The notes beneath the pieces were generated by a model. It was not told the origin of the DNA. It saw nothing but the letters and a program-made list of their open reading frames with translations, and ran no database searches. Positions 1-11,373 of a DNA stretch of 64,000 nt are shown piece by piece. The stretch is from Candidatus Acetothermia bacterium (lineage in GTDB: Bacteria; Bipolaricaulota; Bipolaricaulia; RBG-16-55-9; JANLFV01). A program made the position numbers and the translations under genes. The first letter of the stretch is position 1; each line of letters begins with the position of its first letter. The stretch is taken from NCBI GenBank assembly GCA_024653345.1, contig JANLFV010000003.1, forward strand, positions 1-64,000. Reading direction: 5' to 3'.

Positions 1-1
1 T

Positions 2-403
2 CCTTGGACCTTACCCCTCCCTAACAGAGGTGTCCAATCCGAGGGGTCCACTACAGTCGATACCCCCGAGACGAAGGACCCCCGGAAGGAGGTCGAGTGC
101 TTCGGCCCTCAGGCCTCGCAGTTCACGACCTCCGTCCTCGAAGGGCAGCCGGTCTGGCTGACCTACAAGCCGGATGAGCGGCGCGACAAATACGACCGCT
201 TGCTCGCCTACTTGTGGCTCAACCTGGACGAGGACCCCGAGCCGGAGCTCTTCAACGAGGAACTAGTCAGGAAGGGCTACGCCCGCGTCTACCCGTTCTT
301 CCCGTTCGAGTATCTGGGGAGATTCCGGCTGGCCGAGGGGCAGGCCCGGGCCCGGAAGCTCGGCCTGTGGGGGAAGTGCGACTACGAACCATACTCGCCG
401 TGA
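2..403 (+). CDS. Staphylococcal-nuclease-like (SNase/TNase) domain protein, 5' end missing
   Basis: This is the 3' part of a thermonuclease-fold gene; the reading frame is open from the left edge. Residues read VDTPETKDP, then ECFGPQAS, then RRDKYDRLLAY and finally ARARKLGLWG, which is the usual order of SNase motifs around the Ca2+/active-site region and the C-terminal helix. Such proteins cut DNA or RNA and are usually exported. The acidic residue of DTPE and the Arg of DRLLAY are present. The residues just before DTPE (GSTTV) do not look like the family's usual RLxGI segment, so the Arg expected five residues before the Asp is missing; the upstream stretch may be shifted or mis-joined. The beta-helix gene follows 14 bases after the stop. 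Confidence 0.75.
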   Translation, partial: PWTLPLPNRGVQSEGSTTVDTPETKDPRKEVECFGPQASQFTTSVLEGQPVWLTYKPDERRDKYDRLLAYLWLNLDEDPEPELFNEELVRKGYARVYPFFPFEYLGRFRLAEGQARARKLGLWGKCDYEPYSP

Positions 404-417
404 GGAAAGGAGCCAAG

Positions 418-1866
418 TTGCGAAGCATGCGGATGGCCTGGATCTTGCTTATCTTGTTCTCCCTGCTCGCGGGCCTTTCTCAGGCCGAGCCGGGGCAGCT
501 GCTGATTGTCGATGCGAGCAATTCCCCGAGCGAGGACCTCGACGGGGACGGCCTCTTCAGGACGATTACCGCAGCGGTCCAGGCTGCGAGATCAGGGGAC
601 CTCATCACGGTAGCACCCGGAAGGTATGATGCCTCTCTCGGCGAGAGTTTTCCCATCACCATCGACAAGGACTTGACCATCGAAGCCAGCGGCGGCCCGG
701 CGGAGACGGTGATCGATGCGAGCGGCGCAGCCGGAGCAATTGAGATCCGGCGCGGCTCGGTTGCCTTCCACGGGTTCACCCTTCAGGGAGCCAGCGGGAG
801 CAGGGCGGCAGGGATCGCTGTCATGGGGAGTGTCCGCAGTGTGAAGATCAGCGGCAATGTGGTGCAGGATATCGCTACCGTAGAGGGCTCCTACTCCTTC
901 GGCATTCGCATCTACCAGGTGGAGACGGGCCTGGTGGAGGTGGCCGACAATGTCGTCCAGCGCGTTGCGGGGAACGGGATCTCGGTCGGCCACTCCTCGG
1001 CCGCGGTCGAGGTGCGAGGCAACATCGTCCGCCAGATCACGAGGGCGATGATCGACGATGTAGAATACTCAGTGGGCATCGCGCTCAACGCCTCGACCGG
1101 GGTCACCGTCGAGGGGAACGATGTCTCCCAGGCCGCGCTGGGGATCAGCCTGATGGGCTCGACTGGCTGCCTCGTCCGGCGGAACAGCGTCCACGACAAC
1201 TTCCAGCCCGAGCCGGTCTCGCATGCCCTCCTCACCCTCGCGGGGGTCGAGATCACTACCCCTGGCGAGGAGATCCTCCTGGCCTTCGGCTCCCACGGGA
1301 ATGCGATCCTAGAGAACGAGATCGAGGCCAACGGGACGGGGATCGGTCTCTATCTCGCCGATGGCAACCAGATCGGCGGCAATCTCGTCCGGAATAATCG
1401 GGCGACAACGATCGCCTGGCAGGGGGAGATAGCCCACGGCCTGGGGATCGCCGTGGACTACAGCAATCGCAATCTGATCTTTGACAGCACGATCCAGGGG
1501 AACGGCGACGTGGGGCTGGTCCTGAAGAACGCCGCGCTCAACCTTGTCCAGCGGAACCTGATCGCCGATCACGCGGACTCCGGGATCATCATCGTTGAGG
1601 GCAGCGGAAGAGCTGCCAACGCCATCTCGGGCAATGAGGTCAGCGGAGCCGGGGTGGGGATCAAGGTCAAGAGCGGCTTCAGCGAGATCAACCGGAACGC
1701 GATCACTGCCAACGGCGTGGGGATCGAGCTGATGCAGACCGCTGAGGCTCGCGATCATGCGGTGGAGGAGAACAACATTTTCGGGAATGGCTTTGGGTTC
1801 GTCAATAATGGCCGCGGGCTGGCCCGGGCTGAAGAGAACTGGTGGGGCGACCTGAGCGGGCCATAG
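418..1866 (+). CDS. Secreted right-handed beta-helix (NosD-like) protein, cut short by an in-frame TAG
   Basis: The protein has a signal peptide (hydrophobic stretch LLILFSLLAGLSQA) followed by an opening found in pectate-lyase-like repeats (FRTITAAVQAARSGDLITV) and many short Asn/Gly-rich parallel beta-helix turns such as GNDVSQAALGISL. Such proteins bind or cleave polysaccharides outside the cytoplasm; no active site can be assigned. The TTG at 418 sits 5 bases after GGAG; an ATG at 427 is the alternative. Codon 483 is TAG, in the middle of the typical ending NWWGDLSGP-x-HPRLNP. The same frame continues for 29 sense codons to TAG at 1954-1956 and completes the motif, so a Tyr codon has probably become amber, or the TAG is read through. 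Confidence 0.8.
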   Translation: MRSMRMAWILLILFSLLAGLSQAEPGQLLIVDASNSPSEDLDGDGLFRTITAAVQAARSGDLITVAPGRYDASLGESFPITIDKDLTIEASGGPAETVIDASGAAGAIEIRRGSVAFHGFTLQGASGSRAAGIAVMGSVRSVKISGNVVQDIATVEGSYSFGIRIYQVETGLVEVADNVVQRVAGNGISVGHSSAAVEVRGNIVRQITRAMIDDVEYSVGIALNASTGVTVEGNDVSQAALGISLMGSTGCLVRRNSVHDNFQPEPVSHALLTLAGVEITTPGEEILLAFGSHGNAILENEIEANGTGIGLYLADGNQIGGNLVRNNRATTIAWQGEIAHGLGIAVDYSNRNLIFDSTIQGNGDVGLVLKNAALNLVQRNLIADHADSGIIIVEGSGRAANAISGNEVSGAGVGIKVKSGFSEINRNAITANGVGIELMQTAEARDHAVEENNIFGNGFGFVNNGRGLARAEENWWGDLSGP

Positions 1867-1956
1867 CACCCCCGGCTCAACCCCCTCGGGAAGGGTGATC
1901 AGGTGGGCGGCGAGGTGGACTTCGAGCCCTGGCGGCTCACCGCGGTGGGGAATTAG
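1864..1956 (+). other. In-frame C-terminal continuation of the beta-helix protein beyond the TAG
   Basis: After TAG (1864-1866) the same frame reads HPRLNPLGKGDQV followed by GGEVDFEPWRL and ends at TAG 1954-1956. Beta-helix proteins of this group commonly end with NWWGDxSGPYHPxLNPxGxGDxVxxxVDFxPW, so this stretch is clearly coding in origin and the TAG stands exactly where Tyr is expected. It is either a one-base nonsense mutation, a sequence error or a readthrough site. Confidence 0.75.
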
Positions 1957-1970
1957 GCTGGCTTCCCGGC

Positions 1971-4136
1971 TCAGAGCCCCGGGTCGACATCGATCTTGAC
2001 TCCCTCCCGGCCGAGGGCCTCCAAGCCAGCCCTGACGGCCTGGTGCAAGGCTGCTCGATCCTTCCCCTTCAGCAACAACTGCCATTGGTAGCGACCCCGG
2101 ACGCGCGCCGGTAGGCCCGCGACCGGGCCGAGAACCTCCAGCCCGTCGGCTAAGAGGCCCTTCCATCGCTCGGCCTGCTCCTCTGCTCGCGCCCGATCGG
2201 CCCCCTCGACCGTCAGCTGGATCAGCTCTGTGAACGGCGGGTAGCCCAGCTCCTGGCGGAAGCGGAGCTCCTGATCGTAGAACTTGGCGTAATCCTGCGC
2301 GGCCGCCGCCTGAATTGCGTAGTGCTCCGGATGGTAGGTCTGGATGAGGACCTCCCCGCCCTTCGGTCCCCGCCCGGCCCGGCCCGCGGCCTGGGAGATC
2401 AGTTGGAAGGCCCGCTCGCCCGCGCGGAAGCCCGGCAGGTCCAGCGTTGTGTCCGCGGAGACGATCCCCACCAGGGTCACATTGGGGAAGTCCAGGCCCA
2501 CCCCGATCATCTGGGTCCCGAAGAGGATCGCGATCTTCCCCTGGCGGAAGGCCTCAAGAATCGGGCCGTGCTCACCTCGCCGGACGGCGTCCGAGTCCAT
2601 CCGGCGGACGACTGCCGCGGGAAAGAGCCGCTCGAGCTCGAGCTCGACCTGCTCCGTCCCCAGGCCGAGGAAAAGAAGCTCGCTCGAGCCGCACCGCCGG
2701 CAGCGGGGATGCCTTAGAGTATACCCGCAGTAGTGGCAGAGAAGCTCCTGGGCGCGGAGGTGATAGACCAGCGGGATCTGGCAGCGCGGGCAGCGGATCA
2801 CCGCCCCGCACTTCCGGCAGAGCGCGGTCGAGAAGCCCCGCCGATTGAGAAGGAGGATCATCTGCTCGCCCCGGGCAAGCCGACTCGCGATGGCCTCCCT
2901 CAGCCTCTTGCTCAGGACGGTCGAGGGCCGCTCGCCCCGCATATCGATGATCTCAACCTCCGGCGCCCCCACGCCGACCACCCGCTCCCGCAGCTCGAGG
3001 AGCTCGAACTCCCCCTGCTGCGCGCAATAGTAGCTCTCGAGGGTCGGTGTCGCGGTCCCGAGGATGACCGTGGCTCGGCTCAGCTGTGCGCGCTTCCGGG
3101 CGACTTCGCGGAGATGATAGCGCGGGGCCGGCTCATCTTGCTTGTAGGTCGGCTCATGCTCCTCGTCGACGACGATCAGCCCCAGGTTGCGGAACGGGGC
3201 GAAGATCGCGGCACGGACGCCGATCACCAGCCTCGCCTCTCCCCGGACCATCCTCGCCCACTGCCGGGCAAGCTCCGCGGCAGTCAGTCCTGAATGATAC
3301 ACAGCAATCTGCTCGCCGAAACGGTGCCTGAACCGGGCGACGAGCTGGGGGGTGAGCGAAATCTCGGGCACGACAATGATCGCCTCCCTTCCCAGCGCGA
3401 GGGCCCTTGCCGCGGCCTGCATGTAGATCTCCGTCTTCCCGCTGCCGTTCACCCCGTGAAGGAGGAATGTCTTTGCCGCCGTCGTTTCGAGGGCTCTGAT
3501 CACTCGAGAGAGGGCTGCCTGCTGCTCGCCCATCAGCTCGACCTGGGAAGGCGGCTCATGGAAGTCGCGGGCGGGAGGACCCGAGGCCGGCTCGATCGCC
3601 AGTAGGCCCTTCGTTTCCAGGCTCCTCAAGACGGCCCTCGTGCAGCCGGCCGCTGCGAGAAGCTCCTGCTCGCTCGGGGCCGAGGCCAGGCGGAGGAGGG
3701 TCTGGAGGAGGACCCGTTGCTGGGGCCCTCTCAAGCCTTCGAGCTGGGCGAGGGCCGCTTCCAGGCTCACCCCCAGCTTCACATATCTCGCAGTCCGGCC
3801 AGGCCGGCCCCCAACGCGCACCTGCTTGGGGACGAGCCCCTTGAGGACGATCCCCAGCGGGGTCAGATAATACTCGGAAAGCCAGCGGGCCAGCTCCAGG
3901 CGCTGACCGTCGAGGACCGGCTCAGGGTCGAGGATCTCGAGGAGCGGCTGCAGCTCGCCCTCATATCCGCTCCGCTCCTTAAGGCCGATAAGGAAGCCCT
4001 CGACGGCCTTTCCACGGAAGCTGACGCGCACCCGCTTCCCGACCTCGGCCTCCTTGAGGAAGAGCGGAAGGACTCGGTAATCGAAGGTCCGATCGGCATT
4101 GACCGGGAGGGCCACCTCGGCGACCGCTCGTTCCAT
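1971..4136 (-). CDS. priA: Primosomal protein N', replication-restart helicase PriA
   Basis: PriA reloads the replisome at stalled forks as a 3'-5' superfamily 2 DNA helicase. The 721-residue product is close to the usual length. It has the N-terminal 3'-DNA-binding domain (about residues 1-110), Walker A GVNGSGKT (about 228-235), the DEEH box (about 324-327), the aromatic-rich loop following it (YKQDEPAPRYH), and two Zn-binding clusters of paired Cys (about 440-452 and 467-482, CRKC, CPRC, CHYC, CRRC) inserted in the helicase core. It is transcribed away from the MBL-fold gene behind it, whose stop lies 45 bases upstream, and a TTGGCC-17-TAGATT promoter ends 9 bases before the ATG, so the mRNA is probably leaderless. 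It converges on the beta-helix gene. Confidence 0.97.
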   Translation of the reverse strand: MERAVAEVALPVNADRTFDYRVLPLFLKEAEVGKRVRVSFRGKAVEGFLIGLKERSGYEGELQPLLEILDPEPVLDGQRLELARWLSEYYLTPLGIVLKGLVPKQVRVGGRPGRTARYVKLGVSLEAALAQLEGLRGPQQRVLLQTLLRLASAPSEQELLAAAGCTRAVLRSLETKGLLAIEPASGPPARDFHEPPSQVELMGEQQAALSRVIRALETTAAKTFLLHGVNGSGKTEIYMQAAARALALGREAIIVVPEISLTPQLVARFRHRFGEQIAVYHSGLTAAELARQWARMVRGEARLVIGVRAAIFAPFRNLGLIVVDEEHEPTYKQDEPAPRYHLREVARKRAQLSRATVILGTATPTLESYYCAQQGEFELLELRERVVGVGAPEVEIIDMRGERPSTVLSKRLREAIASRLARGEQMILLLNRRGFSTALCRKCGAVIRCPRCQIPLVYHLRAQELLCHYCGYTLRHPRCRRCGSSELLFLGLGTEQVELELERLFPAAVVRRMDSDAVRRGEHGPILEAFRQGKIAILFGTQMIGVGLDFPNVTLVGIVSADTTLDLPGFRAGERAFQLISQAAGRAGRGPKGGEVLIQTYHPEHYAIQAAAAQDYAKFYDQELRFRQELGYPPFTELIQLTVEGADRARAEEQAERWKGLLADGLEVLGPVAGLPARVRGRYQWQLLLKGKDRAALHQAVRAGLEALGREGVKIDVDPGL

Positions 4137-4145
4137 CCCAATCAG

Positions 4146-4174
4146 AATCTACCCCATCTCGCCCCGGCGGCCAA
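4146..4174 (-). promoter_or_regulatory. Predicted leaderless promoter of priA
   Basis: On the minus strand TTGGCC (4169-4174), a 17-base spacer and TAGATT (4146-4151) lie directly before priA; only 9 bases separate the -10 from the ATG at 4136. A start site at the usual distance from the -10 would fall at or next to the ATG. There is no Shine-Dalgarno site. Confidence 0.55.
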
Positions 4175-4181
4175 GAGGAGC

Positions 4182-5087
4182 CTAACTCCGATCGAGATAC
4201 TGGAGAACCCCCTGAGCATTCATGGTGATCTCGTGCTCGACCATCTGCGGGTCGTAGAGCCCCTCCAGGAACGGGCCATACTCCTCGAGGAGGGCCTGCT
4301 TGACCGCCCCATCGCCCCTGAGCTGCTTCCGGAGGCTGCGGATCTCCTCCACCCAGTCTTGGAGGAGCTTGGCGTATGTCTGGAGCATTGCCGCCGGTCG
4401 ATCATGCTCCCCGAAGTGAGTGTAGAGCAGCCGCTCCGGCTTCAGCGCCCGGAGGAGTTGGACTGACTCCAGGCTCCGCTCGAGATCGAAGGACGGCGGA
4501 GGGGTGGTCGGGAGGAGCCGATCTGCCTCAGGCCAGTAGATCCCGGCGGCATCGCCGGTGAAGAGGCTGCGGGTCTTCTGCTCGAAGAAGCAGAGGTGGT
4601 GGGGCGCGTGGCCGGGGGTGGCGATCGCTCTTATCTGGAAGCCCTCGCCGAGGCTGAAGAGTTCCCCGCCCTCCAGCTCGAGGAGCCGCTCTCGCGGGAT
4701 CGGGGCGGCTTGGCCGTAGTGGCAGAACATCGGGCCGGTGGCGTCGCGGACGCTCTTCACCAGGTAGGCGGGCTTGACCAAGTGCTTCGCGCCGCGCTCG
4801 TGGGCCGCGACGGTCGCGTTCGGACAGGCCTGGGCTAGCGGGCCGGCCCCGCCGGCGTGGTCGAGGTGGACATGGCTCACCAGGATGAAGCCCACTTCAT
4901 CTGGGGAGAGCCCCAGCTCTGCCAGGGCACGCAAGATCCGCGGGGCGGAGTAGGAGAGGCCCGTCTCGACGATCGCCGCGACGGGGGCATCAACGATGTA
5001 GGCCGCCCCGTAGCCTTCCAGGCCGAACTGGTTCGTGTCGACAAGGTAGATTCCGCCAAGACCCTCAAGCTCGCGCGCGTATTCCAT
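4182..5087 (-). CDS. MBL-fold metallo-hydrolase
   Basis: This is a cytoplasmic beta-lactamase-fold hydrolase with the metal signature HVHLDH (about residue 73 onward), a distal TPGHAPHH, the GDA ligand (FTGDAAG) and a late THFGEH. The arrangement resembles the glyoxalase-II/lactonase-like branch, but the substrate cannot be read from the sequence. About 90 C-terminal residues after the last metal ligand are mostly helical (DWVEEIRSLRKQLRG) and may close the active site. The ATG at 5087 is preferred over one seven codons upstream because GGAGG stands 8 bases before it. It lies between nudix-rpoB upstream and priA downstream on the same strand. Confidence 0.85.
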   Translation of the reverse strand: MEYARELEGLGGIYLVDTNQFGLEGYGAAYIVDAPVAAIVETGLSYSAPRILRALAELGLSPDEVGFILVSHVHLDHAGGAGPLAQACPNATVAAHERGAKHLVKPAYLVKSVRDATGPMFCHYGQAAPIPRERLLELEGGELFSLGEGFQIRAIATPGHAPHHLCFFEQKTRSLFTGDAAGIYWPEADRLLPTTPPPSFDLERSLESVQLLRALKPERLLYTHFGEHDRPAAMLQTYAKLLQDWVEEIRSLRKQLRGDGAVKQALLEEYGPFLEGLYDPQMVEHEITMNAQGVLQYLDRS

Positions 5088-5236
5088 CTCTTCCACCTCC
5101 AGGCGCAAGCTCCATGATAGGCCGCGCGGGACGCTGGGGCAAGCTCCTCCGATGGTAGGTGGCGTCGATCAGGCAGGACCTAGCGCGGTCGGCCTCGCCA
5201 GCGCCCTGGCAAGCACGGCATCAGCGAGTGCCCCGC

Positions 5237-5659
5237 TCAGCCGGCCTCGTTCAGGAACTGCTCCGCCTGGCGGAGGAGCCACTTGCTGTTGTCGTAGGTG
5301 AGGCGGGCCAGGGCCTCTTGGTAGCTGAGCCAGGCGAAGCCCGCGTGCTCGGGCGAGAGACGGACATCTTCCTCCTCGGTCTCACCGAGGAAGTAGATGA
5401 CCCTCTTCTGCACGGGCTGGCCTTCCCGGGCCAGGCCGTATTCGATCAGCCCTTGGAACCCTGGAACGAGCCTCGTGGAGCGGATCTGGGTCTCCTCGCG
5501 CAGCTCCCGACAGGCCGCCTCCTTGAGGTCCTCGTCGCGCTCGATCTGCCCCTTGGGGAAGGCCCAGTGGCCTTCGGAGTGCTGGAGGAGAAGATACCTT
5601 CGTCCCTCCGGCGCCCGCCGGAAGAGAATGACCCCTGCAGACCACTCTTCTTGGGCCAT
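5237..5659 (-). CDS. Nudix hydrolase, Ap4A-hydrolase-like
   Basis: The 140-residue protein is a single Nudix domain. The Nudix box is GQIERDEDLKEAACRELREE followed by TQI, so all catalytic glutamates of REXXEE are present while the Gly usually found after EE is Thr-Gln here. The opening SAGVILFRR and the WAFPKGQIE segment resemble bacterial and NUDT2-type diadenosine-tetraphosphate hydrolases, which remove Ap4A and related nucleotides; the exact substrate is inferred. The gene begins 31 bases after the stop of rpoB, in the position where rpoC is normally found, and has no clear ribosome binding site. Confidence 0.88.
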   Translation of the reverse strand: MAQEEWSAGVILFRRAPEGRRYLLLQHSEGHWAFPKGQIERDEDLKEAACRELREETQIRSTRLVPGFQGLIEYGLAREGQPVQKRVIYFLGETEEEDVRLSPEHAGFAWLSYQEALARLTYDNSKWLLRQAEQFLNEAG

Positions 5660-5690
5660 CGGCCGTCAGCTGTCCGCTGTCCGGTGACAG

Positions 5691-9068
<3,378 letters not shown>

Positions 9069-9111
9069 CTTTCACTCCTTAGCTTGGAATAGGGGAGCTG
9101 CTTCTTCCCCT

Positions 9112-9162
9112 TAAATGCTGCATTTAGCATACAAAAGGTAGACAAAGACCCGCCCTCGGCGG
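9112..9162 (-). promoter_or_regulatory. Structured rplL-rpoB spacer: possible attenuator and processing hairpins
   Basis: Read on the minus strand, the 109-base spacer holds CCGCC-GAG-GGCGG followed by GTCTTTGTC (hairpin at 9150-9162), then the perfect 15-base palindrome TAAATGCAGCATTTA (9112-9126), then a GGGGA/TCCCC stem near 9092-9110. E. coli has a partial terminator and an RNase III site between rplL and rpoB; the position is the same here, the function is inferred. Confidence 0.4.
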
Positions 9163-9177
9163 AGCCTGGAGCTCCTA

Positions 9178-9570
9178 TTACTGGAGTTCGATCTCCGCCC
9201 CGACTTCTTCGAGCTTGGCCTTGAGGGAGCGGGCCTCCTCCTCGTTCAACCCCTCCTTCACCACCGCGGGGAGGGTGTCGACGAGCGCCTTGCTCTCCTT
9301 CAACCCCTTGCCGGTGATCTCCTTGATCACCTTGATCAGCTGGACCTTCTGCTGGCCGGCGTTCTTCAGGACGACCTTGAAGGCGGTCTTCTCCTCGGCC
9401 ACGGCTGCTCCTCCAGCGGGAGCCCCACCAGCCGCGGGGGCACCGTGGACCGCGACTGAGGCAACAGCCTGGGCGCTCACCTTGTAGCGCTCCTCGATCG
9501 CCTCCACCAGCTCGGCCAGCTCCTTCACGGTCATCTGGTCGATCGTCGTCAGGATCTCCTCTTTATTCAT
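9178..9570 (-). CDS. rplL: 50S ribosomal protein L7/L12
   Basis: L7/L12 forms the stalk that recruits translational GTPases. The 130-residue protein has the N-terminal dimerisation helices ([20 protein letters not shown]), an Ala/Gly/Pro-rich hinge (about residues 42-58) and the globular C-terminal domain with [26 protein letters not shown] and the ending [13 protein letters not shown]. It starts immediately after the stop of rplJ with no intergenic base, so the two stalk proteins are translated together, as expected for the L10-(L12)n complex. Confidence 0.98.
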   Translation of the reverse strand: MNKEEILTTIDQMTVKELAELVEAIEERYKVSAQAVASVAVHGAPAAGGAPAGGAAVAEEKTAFKVVLKNAGQQKVQLIKVIKEITGKGLKESKALVDTLPAVVKEGLNEEEARSLKAKLEEVGAEIELQ

Positions 9571-10200
9571 CTATCCTTCCTCCTTGTTCTCGGCAATCTC
9601 TTGCTGCTCGCTCTCTTCGCTGCTCTCTGCTACCGGCTCGACCGCCTCGGCCTGGGCAGCCGGTGCCGCGGTCGGTTGGGCCTCGCTCTCCTCGCGCTTC
9701 TTCCGGACGGCGTCCAGGGCGATGGCCAAGCGCCGGATGATGGCGCTAAGATCCGTGGCCAGCCTCTGGATCGGGGCCTGGAGCACAAAGGCCAGCCGCG
9801 CCAGGAGCACCTCCCGCGAGGGGAGCGTCGCGATGCGAGCGGCCTCGGCCGCCTCCACCACCTGTCCCTCGAGCAGCCCGCCCTTGATCGCATACTGCTT
9901 GTAGCGGCGCGCCACCTCGGTGGCCAACTTGAAGGGGAGGACCGCATCGCTGAAGCCGAACAGCACTCCCGTCGGCCCGACGAGGAACTGCTCGATCTCC
10001 AGGCCCGTCCGGGCGGCCGCGAGCCGGGCCAGGGTGTTCTTCACCACGCGATACTCCAGATCGCGCTTGCGGAAGAGCCGGCGCAGCTCGACCATCTCCT
10101 GGGCACTCAGCCCGCGGAAGTCAGTGAACACAAGCCCCTTGGACCGCTGGAACTTCTCCTCCAACAGGGCCAGCTCCTGCTCCTTCTTCGGGGTCGGCAT
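9571..10200 (-). CDS. rplJ: 50S ribosomal protein L10
   Basis: L10 anchors the L7/L12 stalk to 23S rRNA. The N-terminal rRNA-binding part shows GLVFTDFRGLSAQEMVELR and RVVKNTLARLA, followed by the alpha helix that carries L12 dimers. At 209 residues it is longer than the usual ~165-175 because of a C-terminal tail (from about residue 172) rich in Glu, Ala, Ser and Gln, of no known function. It lies 11 bases downstream of rplA in the rplKAJL-rpoB block. Confidence 0.97.
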   Translation of the reverse strand: MPTPKKEQELALLEEKFQRSKGLVFTDFRGLSAQEMVELRRLFRKRDLEYRVVKNTLARLAAARTGLEIEQFLVGPTGVLFGFSDAVLPFKLATEVARRYKQYAIKGGLLEGQVVEAAEAARIATLPSREVLLARLAFVLQAPIQRLATDLSAIIRRLAIALDAVRKKREESEAQPTAAPAAQAEAVEPVAESSEESEQQEIAENKEEG

Positions 10201-10211
10201 CCCTCACCTCC

Positions 10212-10931
10212 TCACAACATCCGCGCCGCGACGAGCCTGCTCAGCTCGTCGGGATCGAGCTTGATCCCCGGCCCCATCGTCGAGCTGACCGTGGCCGCGC
10301 GCAGGAATTTCCCCTTCACATCGGCCGGCTTCTCCTCGAAGATCGCCTGGGCCAGGGCCAGGAGGTTCTCACGGAGCTGGTCCGTGGAGAAGGAGCAGCG
10401 GCCGAAGGGCGAATGGATGTTCCCATACTCGTCGAGGCGGAACTCGACCTTCCCCTGCTTCAGCTCCCTCACCGCCTGGCCGATCTCGGCCGTGACCGTC
10501 CCGCTCTTCGGGGAAGGCATCAGCCCCCGCGGGCCGAGGATCTTCCCCAGGCGCCCGACGACCCCCATCATGTCCGGGGTGGCCACGGCCGCGTCGAACT
10601 CCAGCCAGCCCTCCTCGATCCGCTTCGCCAGGTCCTCGCCTCCCACGAGATCGGCCCCGGCCTCCTCCGCCTCCTTGAGCTTCTCGCCCTTGGCGAAGGC
10701 CACCACCCGGATCGCCTTCCCCACGCCGTGGGGGAGGATCACTGTGCCCCGGATCCGGTGCTCATTCTTCTTGGGGTTGACCGCCAGGCGGAAGGCCGCG
10801 TCCGCGGACTCGTTGAACGAGGCGGTGGCCAGCTCCTTCATCATCGCCAGGGCCTCGTCCAGCGGGTAGACCCTGGATCGGTCGACGCGCTCCTTGACCG
10901 TGACATATCTCCTGCTTCTCGCCTGGCTCAT
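10212..10931 (-). CDS. rplA: 50S ribosomal protein L1
   Basis: L1 forms the mobile E-site stalk of the large subunit and often represses its own operon. The 239-residue product has the two-domain L1 fold with [53 protein letters not shown] and PKSGTVT, all standard family blocks. Its ATG overlaps the rplK stop as ATGA, so translation is probably coupled to L11. Confidence 0.98.
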   Translation of the reverse strand: MSQARSRRYVTVKERVDRSRVYPLDEALAMMKELATASFNESADAAFRLAVNPKKNEHRIRGTVILPHGVGKAIRVVAFAKGEKLKEAEEAGADLVGGEDLAKRIEEGWLEFDAAVATPDMMGVVGRLGKILGPRGLMPSPKSGTVTAEIGQAVRELKQGKVEFRLDEYGNIHSPFGRCSFSTDQLRENLLALAQAIFEEKPADVKGKFLRAATVSSTMGPGIKLDPDELSRLVAARML

Positions 10932-11365
10932 GCTTCCACCACCTCGATTCCCATCTGGCGGGCCGTTCCCGCGATCGTCCGCATCGCCGCCTCGAGGTCA
11001 TCGGTGTTGAGGTCGCTCATCTTCAGCTCGGCAATGCGCCGGAGCTGCTCCCTCGTGATCTTCCCCACGAACTTGATGTGGGGCTCGCCCGAGCCGGTGG
11101 CGATGCCCGCGGCCCGCTTGAGCAGGGCTGCTGCCGGCGGCTTCTTCAGGACGAAATCGAAGCTCTTGTCGATGTAGACCGTCAGGACGACGGGGATGAG
11201 CAGCCCCTTCTCCTCGTTCTTCGTGGCCTCGTTGAACTTGTTGCAGAAGTCCATGATGTTCACCTTGGCCTGGCCGAGGATCGGGCCGACGGGGGGAGCC
11301 GGGGTCGCCTGCCCTGCCGGGATCTGCAGCCGAATGACTGTCTCGACCTTCTTCGTCGTGGCCAT
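10928..11365 (-). CDS. rplK: 50S ribosomal protein L11
   Basis: L11 binds the GTPase-associated centre of 23S rRNA. The 145-residue protein has the N-terminal [17 protein letters not shown] block (the thiostrepton-binding region), [12 protein letters not shown], and the C-terminal RNA-binding domain with [16 protein letters not shown]-like VGKITREQL and [15 protein letters not shown]. It is 8 bases after nusG and overlaps rplA by four bases. Confidence 0.98.
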   Translation of the reverse strand: MATTKKVETVIRLQIPAGQATPAPPVGPILGQAKVNIMDFCNKFNEATKNEEKGLLIPVVLTVYIDKSFDFVLKKPPAAALLKRAAGIATGSGEPHIKFVGKITREQLRRIAELKMSDLNTDDLEAAMRTIAGTARQMGIEVVEA

Positions 11366-11373
11366 CTCTCCTC

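Noticed and set aside
1864-1866. Reassignment of TAG as a sense codon in the organism
   Set aside because: rpoB, lptF/G-lptD, etfA, tyrS, the binding protein and the second permease all end at TAG with complete C-termini, so TAG is a working stop.
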